64,000 bases of DNA, from positions 1 to 64,000 of the IMG/VR virus record IMGVR_UViG_3300009441_000008; one strand, 5' to 3'. Made by a program: the position numbers and the translations under genes. Under the pieces are notes generated by a model. That model ran no database searches, was not told where the DNA came from, and saw only the letters and a program-made list of their open reading frames with translations. Positions 8,481-17,398 of this stretch are shown here, piece after piece. The DNA comes from a virus. Position 1 is the first letter of the stretch. Each line of letters opens with the position of its first letter.

Positions 8481-9713
8481 TTAGTGGAGATAAACCACAC
8501 CTACAATAGTACCAACACGTGGTGTACCTAATAAGGTTAGAGTAGTTCTACCTGAAACTTCAAATGCTTCACCTTCTAATTGTGTCAAACCATTTAGGTC
8601 AAAACTAACCACACTATCAATTGCATTTGTTGTTGTGAACGTTAAAGACTCTCCCGTATATTCAAAATCTTCCGTAGAAACTTGTCTTGGGTTACCCGAA
8701 CTGTCAATAAAAACATTTGATTTACCTTTATAATATTTTATTGTAATTATAGATCCCTCACCTGGTGGAGACGCAAAAGATATTTTTGAAGTATACCCAA
8801 CGTGGAAAAAATCATCATCTCTTGTTTGAACAATACCGTTAATCTCAACAGTAAAAAGAATACCAATTGTTTCACCCACACTAAACACAGTATTGGTCCC
8901 GTCCGCAGTAAACTTAGCGATCGTGATCTCAATGTTTTTAGTCATAAATTTCTTTTCGTAGTTATTTGACTTTATGAATTCATTCATAAGGAAAAGTCGA
9001 CTAACTGCGGGTTTAATTTCAAACTCTTCTTCATCGATTAAGAAACCGAGTAATGTGAATTTATAATTTTGTAAATAAAACCTACGTGATTCAATATCAA
9101 CAGGTGTGTTGTCTTCAACAGTGTCTAATACAATTGGAACATAATGTCCTTTAACCGTAGTATATGATTGTCGAGAAGAAAACTTTTGTAAAACAATTTG
9201 ATTAAATTTATTTAAATCTCTAAAACGAGTACATAATATTGTTACTTCGTATGATATGTCAACCGCAACGGGTTGTGGTATTCTATATATGTCAGCACCC
9301 ATCTGAGTACCATTCCATGTTGGTACAGATGCGTAATGAAATTGCTGTCTATCGGGTATTGTTCTTTGTAAACTTGGGTTAGTACCTGGTTGTACATCGG
9401 GTTTTCTTATTACACTAATAAATGGTATTTTTATATTACCATCTAAATCCGAAATATCCCACGTATTTGTGAATTCACCCCATCTTTGTAATGTGAGTAT
9501 TTTTGGTATAATAGGTATTTCATCACCGTCAGAAACAACTTTAAAATTATTCTTAACAAATTCCAACATACCCAAATCTAAATCATCGTGTAAAACGGAA
9601 TCTGGTAAATACGAATCCCCTTGGGTTATCTTATCTAAAAGTTCCTGTCTTCTGTCAACCAATTCATTTCCTTGGTAAACACTAATATCGTTTTTCTTTT
9701 TTGGGGTTGCCAT
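8481..9713 (-). CDS. Virion structural protein, neck/tail region
   Basis: A 410-residue protein beginning MATPKKKNDISVYQGNELVD. The first ~250 residues (FVKNNFKVVSDGDEIPIIPK, VDISYEVTILCTRFRDLNKF) look like one alpha/beta domain. The last ~140 are beta-rich and read as one or two Ig-like modules (TIGILFTVEINGIVQTRDDD, SVVSFDLNGLTQLEGEAFEV). I do not recognise the family. It sits between the sheath gene and a 170-residue gene whose stop codon overlaps its ATG by 1 nt, so the two are translationally coupled. By T4 gene order this is where neck and tail-completion proteins (gp14, gp15, gp3) occur. Confidence 0.6.
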   Translation of the reverse strand: MATPKKKNDISVYQGNELVDRRQELLDKITQGDSYLPDSVLHDDLDLGMLEFVKNNFKVVSDGDEIPIIPKILTLQRWGEFTNTWDISDLDGNIKIPFISVIRKPDVQPGTNPSLQRTIPDRQQFHYASVPTWNGTQMGADIYRIPQPVAVDISYEVTILCTRFRDLNKFNQIVLQKFSSRQSYTTVKGHYVPIVLDTVEDNTPVDIESRRFYLQNYKFTLLGFLIDEEEFEIKPAVSRLFLMNEFIKSNNYEKKFMTKNIEITIAKFTADGTNTVFSVGETIGILFTVEINGIVQTRDDDFFHVGYTSKISFASPPGEGSIITIKYYKGKSNVFIDSSGNPRQVSTEDFEYTGESLTFTTTNAIDSVVSFDLNGLTQLEGEAFEVSGRTTLTLLGTPRVGTIVGVVYLH

Positions 9714-10225
9714 TATACTCCTCTAAATTCTACTTCTTGTGCCGGAACACATGTTATGGTTCTATAGAATGGTTTAAAACCAAACATATTATGTTTACTG
9801 TCGGACGTTACCTTCCCATCGTTAGTTACCGTATAATACCTTACTTTTTCTTCTGTTTCAGGATAACCAATAAAATCACCGTACTTTAAATCAATACCTA
9901 AATCATTTAAATGTTTTAAATAAACCGACAATGTTAAATTACCAGGTTCATTGTATCGAACCATACCACTTTTATATGTACTGTTCTTTGGTTGTTCTAC
10001 TTTAACTAACGCATTAAACTCCACAGGTGGGTAAAATTTTATTTGATCTTTACCAACTTCAGCATATACTGCATCGGTATCGGTACTATCATGATCAACA
10101 CGATAGAGAACCAACTTCATATTGAGGTCACCATGAAGGTATTCCTCACCCATTTGTATGTTCAGGTCAAAATCTTCAGTTGAGAAGAATTTACTCAGTC
10201 TTGTAATTGGAACCTTTTTACTCAT
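9713..10225 (-). CDS. Probable neck/tail completion protein
   Basis: A 170-residue protein (MSKKVPITRLSKFFSTEDFD) ending KPFYRTITCVPAQEVEFRGV. No diagnostic motif is visible. Its size is near T4 gp3 (176), the tail completion protein, and it opens the minus-strand operon that continues into 8481-9713 and then the sheath. An in-frame ATG exists at 10231 but lies inside the TATTTATG promoter box. The ATG at 10225 sits 4 nt after TATTTAT, the spacing seen at five other genes, so I chose it. Function is inferred from position and size only. Confidence 0.5.
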   Translation of the reverse strand: MSKKVPITRLSKFFSTEDFDLNIQMGEEYLHGDLNMKLVLYRVDHDSTDTDAVYAEVGKDQIKFYPPVEFNALVKVEQPKNSTYKSGMVRYNEPGNLTLSVYLKHLNDLGIDLKYGDFIGYPETEEKVRYYTVTNDGKVTSDSKHNMFGFKPFYRTITCVPAQEVEFRGV

Positions 10226-10229
10226 ACAC

Positions 10230-10236
10230 ATAAATA
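10230..10236 (-). promoter_or_regulatory. Late-type TATTTAT box, 4 nt before ATG
   Basis: TATTTAT-GTGT-ATG on the minus strand, supporting the start at 10225 over the ATG inside the box. Confidence 0.5.
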
Positions 10237-10237
10237 G

Positions 10238-10268
10238 TTTAAAATGTCATTTGATTTCGTTATATTTA
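10238..10268 (+). promoter_or_regulatory. Early-type promoter for SNF2 helicase
   Basis: TTT at 10238-10240, exactly 20 nt, then TATATTTA at 10261-10268. The ATG follows 9 nt later. Same spacing as the TTG-N20-TATATTTG promoters of DNA polymerase and nuclease; the -33 element is weak (TTT). Confidence 0.45.
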
Positions 10269-10277
10269 ATATATTAT

Positions 10278-12035
10278 ATGGAAAGACAGATACCTGAAAT
10301 AGAAGCGAGGGAAATTGTGACGGGATACACAGGTTACAATAACCAAATACTATCGTGGAAGAGAAAGTTTGAAACAAGTAAAAATCATACACTTACTCGA
10401 CCACAATCCGATTACGTACTCAAACATTGGGAAACAGTACCTAAAATTGCACGCAAATATGTTGAGATTTCTGAACACTTTGGGAAGAAAGTAATGGAAG
10501 ATAGATTACTACCTGAACCAGTACGGCACATTTGGGTGGAAAAACTCTTATGTGAGAGTGATAAAGCATTTAATATATGGGGTAACATCAATGTAGATTT
10601 ACCACACATGTCTATGTGGGTACCAAAGGCTGCTATTATACAGGAAGAAAAGACATTGGACAGAGAAGTTGATTACTCACCATATGACCACCGACCACCA
10701 ATGGAACACCAAAAAACCGCAATTGAAAAACTACTTGCAAATAGTCATTTTATTTTAGCGGATGATATGGGTCTTGGTAAAACAACAAGTACTGTTATTG
10801 CTTCAATGGAAAGTGATGTAAAAAAAGTATTAATTGTTTGTCCTGCATCTTTAAAAATTAATTGGAAGAGAGAGATTGAATTTTACACTAAGGAAGAGGT
10901 TTTAATTGTTGAAGGTAGAAAATGGGGAGCACAGTACAAGTACTATATTATAAATTACGATATTTTAAAAAATTTCCACACTACGGAAAATAACGTAGAA
11001 AGTGAGGGTTACCAAACAATAGTGAATGAAGGTTTTGATTTGGCAATTGTTGATGAGGCACATTACATTTCAAACTCAACAGCACAAAGAACTAAATTAT
11101 TAAACGATATTTTAACTAAAATCCCTAAAGTTTGGTTACTTACGGGAACACCAATGACATCAAGACCTATTAATTTCTATAATCTTCTTAAGATTGTTAA
11201 ATCACCTTTAACAATAAATTGGAAAACGTACGTAATAAGGTACTGTAAAGGATATCAATTTAGAGTGGGAGGTAGAAAAATATGGAATACAAGTGGTGCA
11301 AGTAATCTTAATGAACTTAGAGACCAAACGAAAGCGGTGGTTCTACGAAGATTAAAGACGGACGTTCTTGATTTACCAGAAAAAATTATCTCACCAATAT
11401 GGTTAGAGATGAAGAGTTCATTCTACGATGACGAATTAACGGAGTTTTTAAAGATCACAGAGGAACAAAAAACAAAAGAGAGTATAACGGTAACCCTTAA
11501 TCGTTTAATGAGGTTACGTCAGTTAATTGCAATTGATAAGGTGGAACATACCTGTGAGTTAATTGATAATGTATTGGAACAGGACCGTAAAGTGATTGTT
11601 TTCACTAATTTTACAGTTTCATTAGACATGTTAAGGGAGAAGTACAAAAAGAAATGTGTTGTCCTTGATGGTAGAATGTCAAAGGATGGTAGACAACAAG
11701 CGGTTGATAGATTTCAGAATGACCCTAAGGTAAAGATTTTTATTGGAAACATTAAAGCGGCGGGTGTGGGTATTACACTTACGGCTGCCGATGTTGTTAT
11801 TATGAATGATTTATCGTTTGTACCCGCAGATCACTCACAAGCGGAAGATAGAGCATATCGTTACGGTCAAAAAAATAGTGTATTGGTTTATTATCCTGTT
11901 TTTGAAAATACTATTGAAATGACAGTCTACAATATTCTACAAAAGAAGAAAAGTGTAATTGATCAAGTTATGGGTGATGGTGAATATTCCGAAACTTTTG
12001 CTTCGGAGTTAATCAAGTCGATTGGTAAAAAATAG
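10278..12035 (+). CDS. SNF2-family superfamily 2 helicase (UvsW-like role)
   Basis: A 585-residue ATP-dependent DNA translocase or helicase. Motif I ADDMGLGKTT is at residues 161-170, motif II DEAH at 259-262 and motif III LLTGTP at about 294. The C-terminal RecA-like half has VIVFTNFTV, GRMSKDGRQQAVDRFQ and the SNF2 motif VI region QAEDRAYRYGQ. It resembles SMARCAL1/RapA-like remodellers; in T4-like phages such enzymes act in branch migration and replication restart. A 40-codon-longer reading frame begins upstream within the divergent gene. The ATG at 10278 is preferred because it follows the promoter and matches the A-rich start context. Its 3' end overlaps the convergent nuclease gene by 27 bp. 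Confidence 0.9.
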   Translation: MERQIPEIEAREIVTGYTGYNNQILSWKRKFETSKNHTLTRPQSDYVLKHWETVPKIARKYVEISEHFGKKVMEDRLLPEPVRHIWVEKLLCESDKAFNIWGNINVDLPHMSMWVPKAAIIQEEKTLDREVDYSPYDHRPPMEHQKTAIEKLLANSHFILADDMGLGKTTSTVIASMESDVKKVLIVCPASLKINWKREIEFYTKEEVLIVEGRKWGAQYKYYIINYDILKNFHTTENNVESEGYQTIVNEGFDLAIVDEAHYISNSTAQRTKLLNDILTKIPKVWLLTGTPMTSRPINFYNLLKIVKSPLTINWKTYVIRYCKGYQFRVGGRKIWNTSGASNLNELRDQTKAVVLRRLKTDVLDLPEKIISPIWLEMKSSFYDDELTEFLKITEEQKTKESITVTLNRLMRLRQLIAIDKVEHTCELIDNVLEQDRKVIVFTNFTVSLDMLREKYKKKCVVLDGRMSKDGRQQAVDRFQNDPKVKIFIGNIKAAGVGITLTAADVVIMNDLSFVPADHSQAEDRAYRYGQKNSVLVYYPVFENTIEMTVYNILQKKKSVIDQVMGDGEYSETFASELIKSIGKK

Positions 12036-12881
12036 TAAGGAAGAGTCAAAAATGAAATATACATTATCACTATGTATTCTTTCAACTAAATCCATATCAA
12101 TTTTAAAAACAATTATATCACCTCTATGGGTAAATGAAATATAATCAATATCCTTATATTGACTTATTGATGTGGTAACTTTTACTTTGTAATTACCATC
12201 TGAAGTAATTGACCATCCACCACATGATTTAACTTGATTCGTTTCGTTTCGATCTGTAAATTTTATTACACCATCGATACCTTTGAAATCTTGTGTACTT
12301 CCACCTGTTAATATGTCGTCATCTTCATATCCAATTGAATCTGTCCATATTAATTTATGATTTGATTCTACTAATTTTTGAGACTTATTTCCTGCACCAA
12401 CATTCTTCGTTTTAATATCATCTAAAGAGTCCTTTATTTTTCCATCTTCAAAAATCTCGAATCTATGATTATATAAATGTTCAGCAAATTCATTTATTGT
12501 ATCAATTACAGTGTCCTCAATAAAACCTCCGTCAGAATCTCTCTCATATGGTAACTCGTAACCGTACAATTCTTTTAGTTTCTTCTCTAAATATTTATGT
12601 TGTGTGTAACTTGTGTTTGTGTAGTTTATTCCACTCCTATGATCGTATTTGTCATTTTCGGGGTTATAATCATAAACACCCACTTCAGATGTACTCCCAT
12701 CTGATTCAATAATTTGACCGTATCGTGGTAATCCCCGATCTTCCCAAATAATTCTAACAATACCCATTATCTTCCAACTTAGTTTCTTTCTTAATGGACT
12801 TACACTGTTAATGTATCTCCATATATCTAACTTAGATTTGTGTTTATTTCTGATTTTTTGTAATTGTTCTTCTGATACCAT
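12009..12881 (-). CDS. Putative PD-(D/E)XK-type nuclease
   Basis: A 290-residue protein. The C-terminal half contains STQDFKGIDGVIKF followed about 10 residues later by NQVKSCGGWSI, the D-x(n)-(E/Q)-x-K arrangement of PD-(D/E)XK nucleases, here with Gln in the middle position. Upstream residues 90-130 are helical and could supply the conserved Glu. No membrane or DNA-binding motif is obvious. It is transcribed from a TTG-N20-TATATTTG promoter, like DNA polymerase, suggesting early expression, and converges on the helicase gene. Possible roles are host DNA breakdown, recombination or defence; sequence alone does not decide. Confidence 0.5.
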   Translation of the reverse strand: MVSEEQLQKIRNKHKSKLDIWRYINSVSPLRKKLSWKIMGIVRIIWEDRGLPRYGQIIESDGSTSEVGVYDYNPENDKYDHRSGINYTNTSYTQHKYLEKKLKELYGYELPYERDSDGGFIEDTVIDTINEFAEHLYNHRFEIFEDGKIKDSLDDIKTKNVGAGNKSQKLVESNHKLIWTDSIGYEDDDILTGGSTQDFKGIDGVIKFTDRNETNQVKSCGGWSITSDGNYKVKVTTSISQYKDIDYISFTHRGDIIVFKIDMDLVERIHSDNVYFIFDSSLLFFTNRLD

Positions 12882-12901
12882 AATTAAATGTGTGATTATT
12901 C

Positions 12902-12932
12902 CAAATATAAACTATTTATATTAATAAATCAA
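12902..12932 (-). promoter_or_regulatory. Early-type promoter TTG-N20-TATATTTG for nuclease
   Basis: Minus strand TTG (12932-12930), 20 nt, TATATTTG (12909-12902), then 20 nt to the ATG. Full match to the Bacteroidota -33/-7 type. It overlaps the divergent late box of the neck gene. Confidence 0.6.
12913..12919 (+). promoter_or_regulatory. Late-type TATTTAT box for neck gene
   Basis: TATTTAT on the plus strand, 20 nt before the ATG at 12940. It lies inside the spacer of the divergent early promoter, so the two cannot be occupied together. Confidence 0.45.
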
Positions 12933-12939
12933 GTAAGAT

Positions 12940-14058
12940 ATGCCAAGCACAATTATAACACCAACAAACAAAGAGAAGTTATACTCACAGGTTTTTCATC
13001 TTTTAGGTATGCCGATTCGTTCTATCGAGTTGACGGAAGAACAGATGGATACATTCCTTGAGTTAGCACTTGACGAATATGAACAATATGTAAGTGATTG
13101 GTTAATCGAATCACAGTGGTCATCATTAGCTGGGTTAAATGTTGATACACAATCCTTAACAAGAGCGTTCACTACGAGATCGGTTGACTATGAAACACAA
13201 TATTCACATGCATATTCTAAAATTGTGGGTCTTCAAACAGGTGGTGAGTCGGAGTTGAAGTTAGATAAAATACAATTGGTTGCCAACCAACAAATGTATG
13301 AAATTGCTGCGGGAAGAGAAATAAACGAACTTCTTTGGTTTACAAGAGCAGAATTAACCGATTCAATCGTGGATCCATTTTTAGGTGGGTTTGGTGGTCT
13401 TGGTGGTGTAGGTTCTGGTGGTGTTGGTGGATTTGCACAAATGGGAACTTCAGGTTCTTACTTTATGATGCCAGCTTATGATTTATTGGCAAGAATGCAA
13501 GATAGGGGTTTAAAAAATCGTTTAATCGGTGGTGAACTTACGTATCGTGTTACTGCGGGTCCTGAAGGAAAAAAACACGTCCATCTTTATAATACACCAG
13601 GTGGTAGGTTTGATTTTGGTTCTGTACAGAAACATAACTATTATGTGTGGTATTGGTATTATGATACCCACGATCGTGATGACTGTTTAGCAAAAAACAA
13701 AGATATTATAAAGTTACCTTCTGATATTGAAACAGAAGAACTTACATGGGAGACACTTAACAGACCAGCACAGAATTGGGTACGTAAGTATCTAATTGCA
13801 TATTCTAAAGAAGGGTTAGGAAGAGTATATTCTAAATTTTCAGGAGACTTAAGAGTTCCCGATAGTGAAGTTAAATTAGATTATAACTCACTTTTAACTG
13901 AAGGTAAGGATGAGAAAACAAAACTTGTTGAAGAACTAACACAACGATTGGAAAGATTACGTCCTGACAAAATGTTAGAGAGAAAAGGTAATGAAGCAGA
14001 AAACTTAAATAAGTCACTTAAGTATAGACCATTCCAATCTCCATTCCTTGGAATCTAA
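12940..14058 (+). CDS. Neck protein candidate (T4 gp13-like)
   Basis: A 372-residue protein. The N-terminus LLGMPIRSIELTEEQMDTFLELALDEYEQY follows a pattern seen in neck and adaptor proteins that bind the portal ring (short loop, then LGxPxxxxELTxEQ and a long helix). A Gly-rich stretch at residues 148-165 (GGFGGLGGVGSGGVGGFAQM) is probably a flexible loop. Aromatic clusters (YYVWYWYYD) follow, and the C-terminus is a charged helix. Its likely job is joining the filled head to the tail. It stands alone on the plus strand between minus-strand genes and is followed by a bidirectional terminator. Confidence 0.5.
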   Translation: MPSTIITPTNKEKLYSQVFHLLGMPIRSIELTEEQMDTFLELALDEYEQYVSDWLIESQWSSLAGLNVDTQSLTRAFTTRSVDYETQYSHAYSKIVGLQTGGESELKLDKIQLVANQQMYEIAAGREINELLWFTRAELTDSIVDPFLGGFGGLGGVGSGGVGGFAQMGTSGSYFMMPAYDLLARMQDRGLKNRLIGGELTYRVTAGPEGKKHVHLYNTPGGRFDFGSVQKHNYYVWYWYYDTHDRDDCLAKNKDIIKLPSDIETEELTWETLNRPAQNWVRKYLIAYSKEGLGRVYSKFSGDLRVPDSEVKLDYNSLLTEGKDEKTKLVEELTQRLERLRPDKMLERKGNEAENLNKSLKYRPFQSPFLGI

Positions 14059-14065
14059 AAAATAA

Positions 14066-14086
14066 GGGGGTATTATTTCAACCCCC
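14066..14086. terminator. Bidirectional terminator between neck and DNA polymerase genes
   Basis: Stem GGGGGT/ACCCCC with a 9-nt loop, in the 34-nt gap between two convergent genes. A or T stretches lie on both sides. Confidence 0.7.
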
Positions 14087-14092
14087 ATAAAT

Positions 14093-16861
14093 TTATTCCT
14101 CTATTTCAAAATCTAATAGACTTCTATTGTGTTTAACCCAATGTTGGTCAATATGTTTAAGACTATCGTCTAAGTATAGGAAGAACGGATCCCTCTTTAT
14201 TTTATTCCAAAAAATCACCTCAGTTTCAGATAATGTCATCACATCATCATAGTTGTCTTGACCACCCTCTTTCATGGGGTTACCCGAATCTAACTTACAT
14301 TGTGTAGGTGTGAAGTATTGTCTTTTCTCAGGATTATCTACCATTATATCGTTACGTATGTCAGGACTAAAGACAACCATAAGTGGTTCTATTCTTTTGT
14401 TAAATGTATTTACGTATCGAGCAATGTTATATTCACCTTTCATTTCAGGATTGTCAGACATTTCTTTTTCAGTAATCATGTAACAATTAATTCTCACTTC
14501 ATCGGTCTTTGGTTTCTTTGAAACATCACCGTGAGATTTAGCGGTACCATTATTAACATAGAATATTGTTTCACCAAGACCCGCATTATAACCATTAACC
14601 ATAATTAACTCCATGTGTGCCTTTCGAGACATTAAAGATCCACTTTTGGTTCTTTTCTGTATGTGTTTTTTATAATCATCTATTGATTGTTTAACTCTCG
14701 ATTTATTAGCAATCTTCGCTAATGGTATTTCTTGGTTGTATATGACTTCAATGTAACTGTAGTAATACTCAATAAATTCATGTCCTTTACCATCAAGTAA
14801 TAACCTTAAACCCTTATCAAGAAAATCAACAATATAACCTGAAAGATTTTTTGATTTAATTGTGTTACCTGTTAATTTAACACCACCATTTGGTTTCTTT
14901 AATACATAGTTTTTCCTTGCGAGATTAATGGTTGCGGGACAAACATAATCAATATCAAGACCCATCTCACCTCTCATAAAGATATCGTTAAATTCCGCAG
15001 TGTCCGCTTCAAGACCCTCATATTCTTTATCCTTGACTACAAGACCATTTAACCCCTTACCTATGTACTTACGACTTTCCATGTCTTTAGGTGCAGAAAA
15101 GTTAACACCATCCGTATCCATTACAAGTGGTTTATACCCAATACCTTGGAAATACATGATCATCATTCTAAGACTTTGTCTTCCGACACATGTGATAGTT
15201 TCACCCATATCCATATCACCCCATGGGAATACGTGAGGTGCTGACAATGAACCAAAGTATGCATTAATGAAAATCTTAATTGGTAATTGTTTTCTGTTGT
15301 ATTTTTCTGATAGTTCGGGATTTGTCTTATAGTGTTCAGCCGCCAATAATTTGTAATTTATACGAACATCTCGGAAGTACTTTAACATCGACTTCTGAAC
15401 ACCCATCACATCACAATCGGGAAACACATCATACACTAACTGTATTGATGGATATAGTGAAGAGTAATCAAACTTAACTACGTTAGTCTCATAACCAACG
15501 TTTAGTAATCTTGACAAACCACCCGTTATTGGTCTACGTTCATCTTTTTTAGGTACTGCTAAATCATGTTTATATGACCACGCTAACATTATTAACTTCC
15601 ATAGTGTTGCTGTTCCCATGGTAGAGACTCTTTCATAAGTTGCGGGTACAACCTTAGATAGTAAAAATGTTGATTGACTAAATGAATCGTCAACAACCAT
15701 AGTCTCATATAAATCATCTTCAAGGTACTGTTCTACTATTTTTCTACCTGTCCAAACCTCATAAACATTTGGAAATCTTTCTAATAGGTTTTCAGTGCCA
15801 GGTGACCCAATCTTTTTATACTTACCTGTTTCAGGATTCATATAAAAACTTTCATTATCAATATAGATGTTTGATATCTGTGATCCCTCAACATATACAC
15901 GATTCTTCTTTTCGGCTCCAAGATATTTTGTGATATACTTTAACCCCCACGATTTAATGTCCGAGTTAATTGCTTGAGATCGACGAACAGAATGTGCAAT
16001 ATCAAGAATGTTCATTCCCCAAATAATGTGTTGTGTGTAGTATTCAACCTCATTGGCTAATTTTAACATTCCTTCACGTTCTTTAATTCCTTGAGCGTGA
16101 AATATCTGAGTATGTTCTTTAGGGTTAATACCTAATATCTCACACCTCTTTAAAATAAAAGGAAAATCAAAGAATGATGAGTTATATCCAGCAATGGTTG
16201 TTGGTTTTAATTCCCTCAAGTGTTTAAAGAACTCTATGATACACCTCGCCTCACCATCTTCACCGAAAGCATCAATAATCTGAACAAAATCTCGATTATC
16301 CTTCATCCCAATAAGAATTATCTTATCTACCTCAGGATCAAGACCTGTTGTTTCAATATCAAACACTAAACGATGAACGTCGTCATAATCTTCTAATCCC
16401 TTAAAGAGTCTTTTTTCTTTTTGAATGAGAAATTGTTCTTTTGGGTTTAACAGAATAAAATGGTTTCTTACATCTTCATCCCACGGATTAATACCACCTT
16501 GTCTGAAAAAATCCAACAAAGGTCCATAACCTTTGGTACTTTTCACGATGTAATTATAACCCTCCATAAGTCGTTGGTGACCTTTATCCTCTAACTTTTC
16601 GATCTTAATACCATATTCAATCATCTTTTTACGTTGTCGAGCTTTGTCTCTTCCGTAAAAATTTAAACTACTAATGTCATTAACCCAAAGAAATGGGGTT
16701 AGAGTATCCTTACGAATAATCTTACCTTTTTCAGGATCTTGGATAATTTTGTAAATTGTGTTTGTTTTGTACTCGTACTCTATACCTACGATATACTTTT
16801 CGGGATCGGAACCATTGAGAAATTCCTCGATTACCTCCTGTGAGATTATCTCTTTAATCAT
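14093..16861 (-). CDS. Family B DNA polymerase with 3'-5' exonuclease (T4 gp43-like)
   Basis: A 922-residue protein; T4 gp43 is 898. Exonuclease motif I is FDIETTG with D168 and E170. Exo II is YNSSFFDFPF near 230 and exo III lies further on. Polymerase motif A is KFDYSSLYPSI near 465, motif B is IFINAYFGSLSAP, and motif C is MDTDGVNFS near 590, with Met-Asp-Thr-Asp in place of the usual YxDTD. The thumb has RKNYVLKKPNGGVKLTG. This is the replicative polymerase. It is driven by a TTG-N20-TATATTTG promoter about 70 nt upstream, unlike the structural genes around it. Confidence 0.96.
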   Translation of the reverse strand: MIKEIISQEVIEEFLNGSDPEKYIVGIEYEYKTNTIYKIIQDPEKGKIIRKDTLTPFLWVNDISSLNFYGRDKARQRKKMIEYGIKIEKLEDKGHQRLMEGYNYIVKSTKGYGPLLDFFRQGGINPWDEDVRNHFILLNPKEQFLIQKEKRLFKGLEDYDDVHRLVFDIETTGLDPEVDKIILIGMKDNRDFVQIIDAFGEDGEARCIIEFFKHLRELKPTTIAGYNSSFFDFPFILKRCEILGINPKEHTQIFHAQGIKEREGMLKLANEVEYYTQHIIWGMNILDIAHSVRRSQAINSDIKSWGLKYITKYLGAEKKNRVYVEGSQISNIYIDNESFYMNPETGKYKKIGSPGTENLLERFPNVYEVWTGRKIVEQYLEDDLYETMVVDDSFSQSTFLLSKVVPATYERVSTMGTATLWKLIMLAWSYKHDLAVPKKDERRPITGGLSRLLNVGYETNVVKFDYSSLYPSIQLVYDVFPDCDVMGVQKSMLKYFRDVRINYKLLAAEHYKTNPELSEKYNRKQLPIKIFINAYFGSLSAPHVFPWGDMDMGETITCVGRQSLRMMIMYFQGIGYKPLVMDTDGVNFSAPKDMESRKYIGKGLNGLVVKDKEYEGLEADTAEFNDIFMRGEMGLDIDYVCPATINLARKNYVLKKPNGGVKLTGNTIKSKNLSGYIVDFLDKGLRLLLDGKGHEFIEYYYSYIEVIYNQEIPLAKIANKSRVKQSIDDYKKHIQKRTKSGSLMSRKAHMELIMVNGYNAGLGETIFYVNNGTAKSHGDVSKKPKTDEVRINCYMITEKEMSDNPEMKGEYNIARYVNTFNKRIEPLMVVFSPDIRNDIMVDNPEKRQYFTPTQCKLDSGNPMKEGGQDNYDDVMTLSETEVIFWNKIKRDPFFLYLDDSLKHIDQHWVKHNRSLLDFEIEE

Positions 16862-16932
16862 TGTTATATGTGTTTTTAATTAGTTGACACATTATCTTAC
16901 ACCATCATTGGATGATGTAGTTAGTCTTGCTA
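16862..16932 (-). other. 5' leader of DNA polymerase with hairpin
   Basis: The leader of about 65 nt between promoter and ATG contains the hairpin CATCA-N5-TGATG. T4 polymerase represses translation of its own mRNA through an operator hairpin in the leader; a similar role here is only a suggestion. The sequence does not obviously resemble the T4 operator. Confidence 0.3.
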
Positions 16933-16963
16933 CAAATATAACAATAAAATACTAAATAATCAA
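16933..16963 (-). promoter_or_regulatory. Early-type promoter TTG-N20-TATATTTG for DNA polymerase
   Basis: Minus strand TTG (16963-16961), exactly 20 nt, TATATTTG (16940-16933). Matches the Bacteroidota housekeeping promoter (TTTG, N19-20, TAnnTTTG). Confidence 0.65.
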
Positions 16964-16978
16964 TTCCCGAAGGACTAA

Positions 16979-17347
16979 TTATATGATATTAATAAATAAT
17001 TTTTCTTTGATTGGAACAATTAGTTTTTCGGTAGGTGCAAGATTTGTATCAAGAAATTGTATTGTTACAATTCCTTCGTACTTACCTTCTTCCGATGTTT
17101 GATCCTCAGTGAATCTATATGTAATGTAGTATTCGTCGGTGGTTTGGTCATACTTTTTGGTACGTGTTGTAAGATTACATATCCCACCCAAAATAACAGG
17201 AACTTCAGTCTCTACCTCAAACATATCGAATGTAATGTCCGAGTTCTCTAAAAGATCGTTAAATGAAGACTTATCATTTCGTCCATCATCAACTAACCTC
17301 ATCTTTAATATTGGATCTGTTGACCCTTTTCTTATAAAAAATTCCAT
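16979..17347 (-). CDS. Small beta-rich virion protein (BppU-N-like pattern)
   Basis: A 122-residue protein starting MEFFIRKGSTDPILKMRLVD. Alternating strands, a segment EVPVILGGICNLTTRTKKYD and a D-x-x-x-x-EGKYEGIVTIQF pattern recall the N-terminal beta-sandwich of upper baseplate (BppU) proteins, which anchor receptor-binding modules. The resemblance is by pattern only. It lies downstream of the protease and fibre genes but has its own TATTTAT box 4 nt before ATG. The start is unambiguous. Confidence 0.45.
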   Translation of the reverse strand: MEFFIRKGSTDPILKMRLVDDGRNDKSSFNDLLENSDITFDMFEVETEVPVILGGICNLTTRTKKYDQTTDEYYITYRFTEDQTSEEGKYEGIVTIQFLDTNLAPTEKLIVPIKEKLFINII

Positions 17348-17351
17348 ATTA

Positions 17352-17358
17352 ATAAATA
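17352..17358 (-). promoter_or_regulatory. Late-type TATTTAT box, 4 nt before ATG
   Basis: TATTTAT-TAAT-ATG on the minus strand, identical through the ATG to the box before the portal gene at 50331. Confidence 0.5.
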
Positions 17359-17398
17359 TTCAATCTATTTTTTTATTTACTATTTCACAATCTGTGTT

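Noticed and set aside
10158-10277. Longer helicase start 40 codons upstream
   Set aside because: It would run through the divergent gene's start and both promoters; the ATG at 10278 has the usual context.
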